Shown here in pieces: positions 63,200-64,000 of a stretch of 64,000 nt of DNA; within the stretch, counting starts at the first letter, position 1, and each line of letters starts with the position of its first letter. Source of the DNA: Achatina immaculata (lineage: Eukaryota > Mollusca > Gastropoda > Stylommatophora > Achatinidae); assembly GCA_009760885.1 (NCBI GenBank), contig CM019704.1, positions 16,472,429-16,536,428 on the forward strand. The letters are read 5' to 3'. A program made the translations under genes and the position numbers. A model generated the notes under the pieces. That model ran no database searches. It was given only the letters and a program-made list of their open reading frames with translations, and was not told the DNA's origin.

Positions 63200-63545
63200 G
63201 ATTTGAGAGTCTGATGTTCTTTGCAGCCAATGCGGTGAAGATGTTGAGGTACAGCACGGGGCCGGCTTGGGAGCGGGTTATGTCGACTATTTTTGTTCTT
63301 TGTTGTTCCCCCCCCTCCCCCAGACCCGAAGTAGAGCTAAAGAGCAAAGTGATGTGCAATACTTCTTTAGCCTACTCAAAGGCCATGAGGTCTTTTGTTA
63401 TCCATGCCCTGTTATCAACGCTAGGCCTTATACATTGGTACTAACGGAGAAGAGAGATAGGGTCTTGGTCAGGTACAGCTCTCCAGCACTGACCCACGTC
63501 AGCTATGGTTCGCAGATTGCCAGACTGGACAACGTCATCGACTTC
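63200..63545 (+). repeat. Interspersed repeat R, copy 2
   Basis: 'TTTGCAGCCAATGCGGTGAA', 'GGGAGCGGGTTATGTCGAC', 'CTTCTTTAGCCTACTC', 'GGTCTTGGTCAGGTACAGC' and 'CCAGACTGGACAACGTCATC' align in order with copy 1. About 345 bp, full length. Confidence 0.8.
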
Positions 63546-64000
63546 TATAAGAGAAGAAATGAACGTAGAGATGTTCATGAAGGGTAGCAGTGCATCTGGT
63601 GGATCTTCGGGAAAACCCAGCTACTGCAACATTCCTTTACGACGCTAAAGAACAAAAAGACCGGGACATTCCACTGTCTGCTACAAGGGGAAAACTCCTA
63701 AAGCTGGGTGCCGGAAAGATCAAAGTCAAGTTCAAAACCGGTCACCAGAATGAGAGAACGGGAGAGAGAAAGTGGAGTGCAAGGACAAAAAACACCGCGG
63801 ATAAGTGCGTGCACTTGTGCAATTACTGGTCCAAACCTCTTTCTCCCTCCCTCCCTCTCTCTCTCTCTCTCTCTCCGTTTCCAGAAAATAGAGATTTTAA
63901 ACCCCATGATTCAAGTCTATGAACACTTTAACAACCAGCTCTGGGGAGGGGCGGGTACATCGCTTGGGCGGTGCTGAAGAAAATAAGACCTCAGTTTTTT
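63546..64000. other. No recognised gene; 110-codon ORF and CT microsatellite
   Basis: A plus-strand ORF (63590-63922) has a lysine-rich but normal-looking first half ('KLLKLGAGKIKVKFKTG') without a recognised domain, then runs into (CT)n at 63849-63876. Possibly more of the R neighbourhood. Coding status unknown. Confidence 0.35.

Overview
This window is eukaryotic, repeat-dominated animal DNA, most likely from a mollusc or a related lophotrochozoan. The evidence is its content: decayed non-LTR retrotransposons whose C-termini end in forms such as 'LWRSIMANASRHGT' (common, from memory, in mollusc genomes), a mariner transposon, tRNA-derived SINE-like pieces, AT/GA/GTA microsatellites, long homopolymer G or C runs, and one host exon with proper splice sites. 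The phylum is an inference; no sequence search was possible. There is nothing prokaryotic here: no operons, ribosome binding sites, rRNA, intact tRNA gene or CRISPR array.

Host genes. The only confidently recognised host coding sequence is one internal exon on the minus strand (42099-42364). It encodes the second half of the first PDZ domain and the following TQT-containing linker of a PDZRN3/PDZRN4 (LNX3-type) RING-PDZ E3 ubiquitin ligase. Much of the window may therefore be intron of that gene. Three weaker exon-like ORFs (12545-12805 +, 53318-53475 +, 57087-57269 -) have plausible splice or polyadenylation signals but no recognised homology.

Mobile elements. There are at least eight groups of non-LTR (LINE) fragments. 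Family A at 8700-11137 is the most complete, with endonuclease and reverse transcriptase and a TGATGA tail; partial copies lie at 40626-40874 and 61515-62147. Family B ('W-PQGKR..GRP..TWRR' type) lies at 662, 14306, 17745 and 33990. Family C lies at 5095, 5592, 25436, 25915 and 40973. Family D lies at 6185 and 23390. Singletons are at 1, 35041, 49085 and 51595-52135. A nearly full-length but broken mariner with terminal inverted repeats occupies 27799-29126, and a second mariner C-terminus lies at 27361. Several short hAT-type MITE-like elements (CAGTGGTTC ends) are scattered. A roughly 340-bp unclassified interspersed repeat, here called R, occurs seven times.

Tandem repeats. By my own rough tally about a quarter of the window is tandem repeat: more than 30 separate minisatellite arrays (units about 15-60 bp) plus microsatellites. 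Most lack any gene content, and long ORFs over them are by-products of periods divisible by three. The most informative is the 30-bp array at 13943-14305, which appears to have grown out of the C-terminal coding sequence of a family B LINE. Other arrays show higher-order duplication (54976-55883) or interruption by an inserted element (31735-33045).

Layout. 0-7 kb: LINE fragments, a MITE and a 44-bp array. 7-12 kb: polypurine tract, family A LINE, small arrays. 12-20 kb: arrays and family B remnants. 20-30 kb: nested R/LINE C, mariner. 30-41 kb: arrays, an ~890-bp insertion, LINE fragments. 41-46 kb: host exon, GTA-rich DNA. 46-54 kb: tRNA-like SINE, arrays, an inverted LINE. 54-62 kb: GA-rich DNA and long arrays. 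60-64 kb: array, broken LINE A with a hairpin insertion, R copies.
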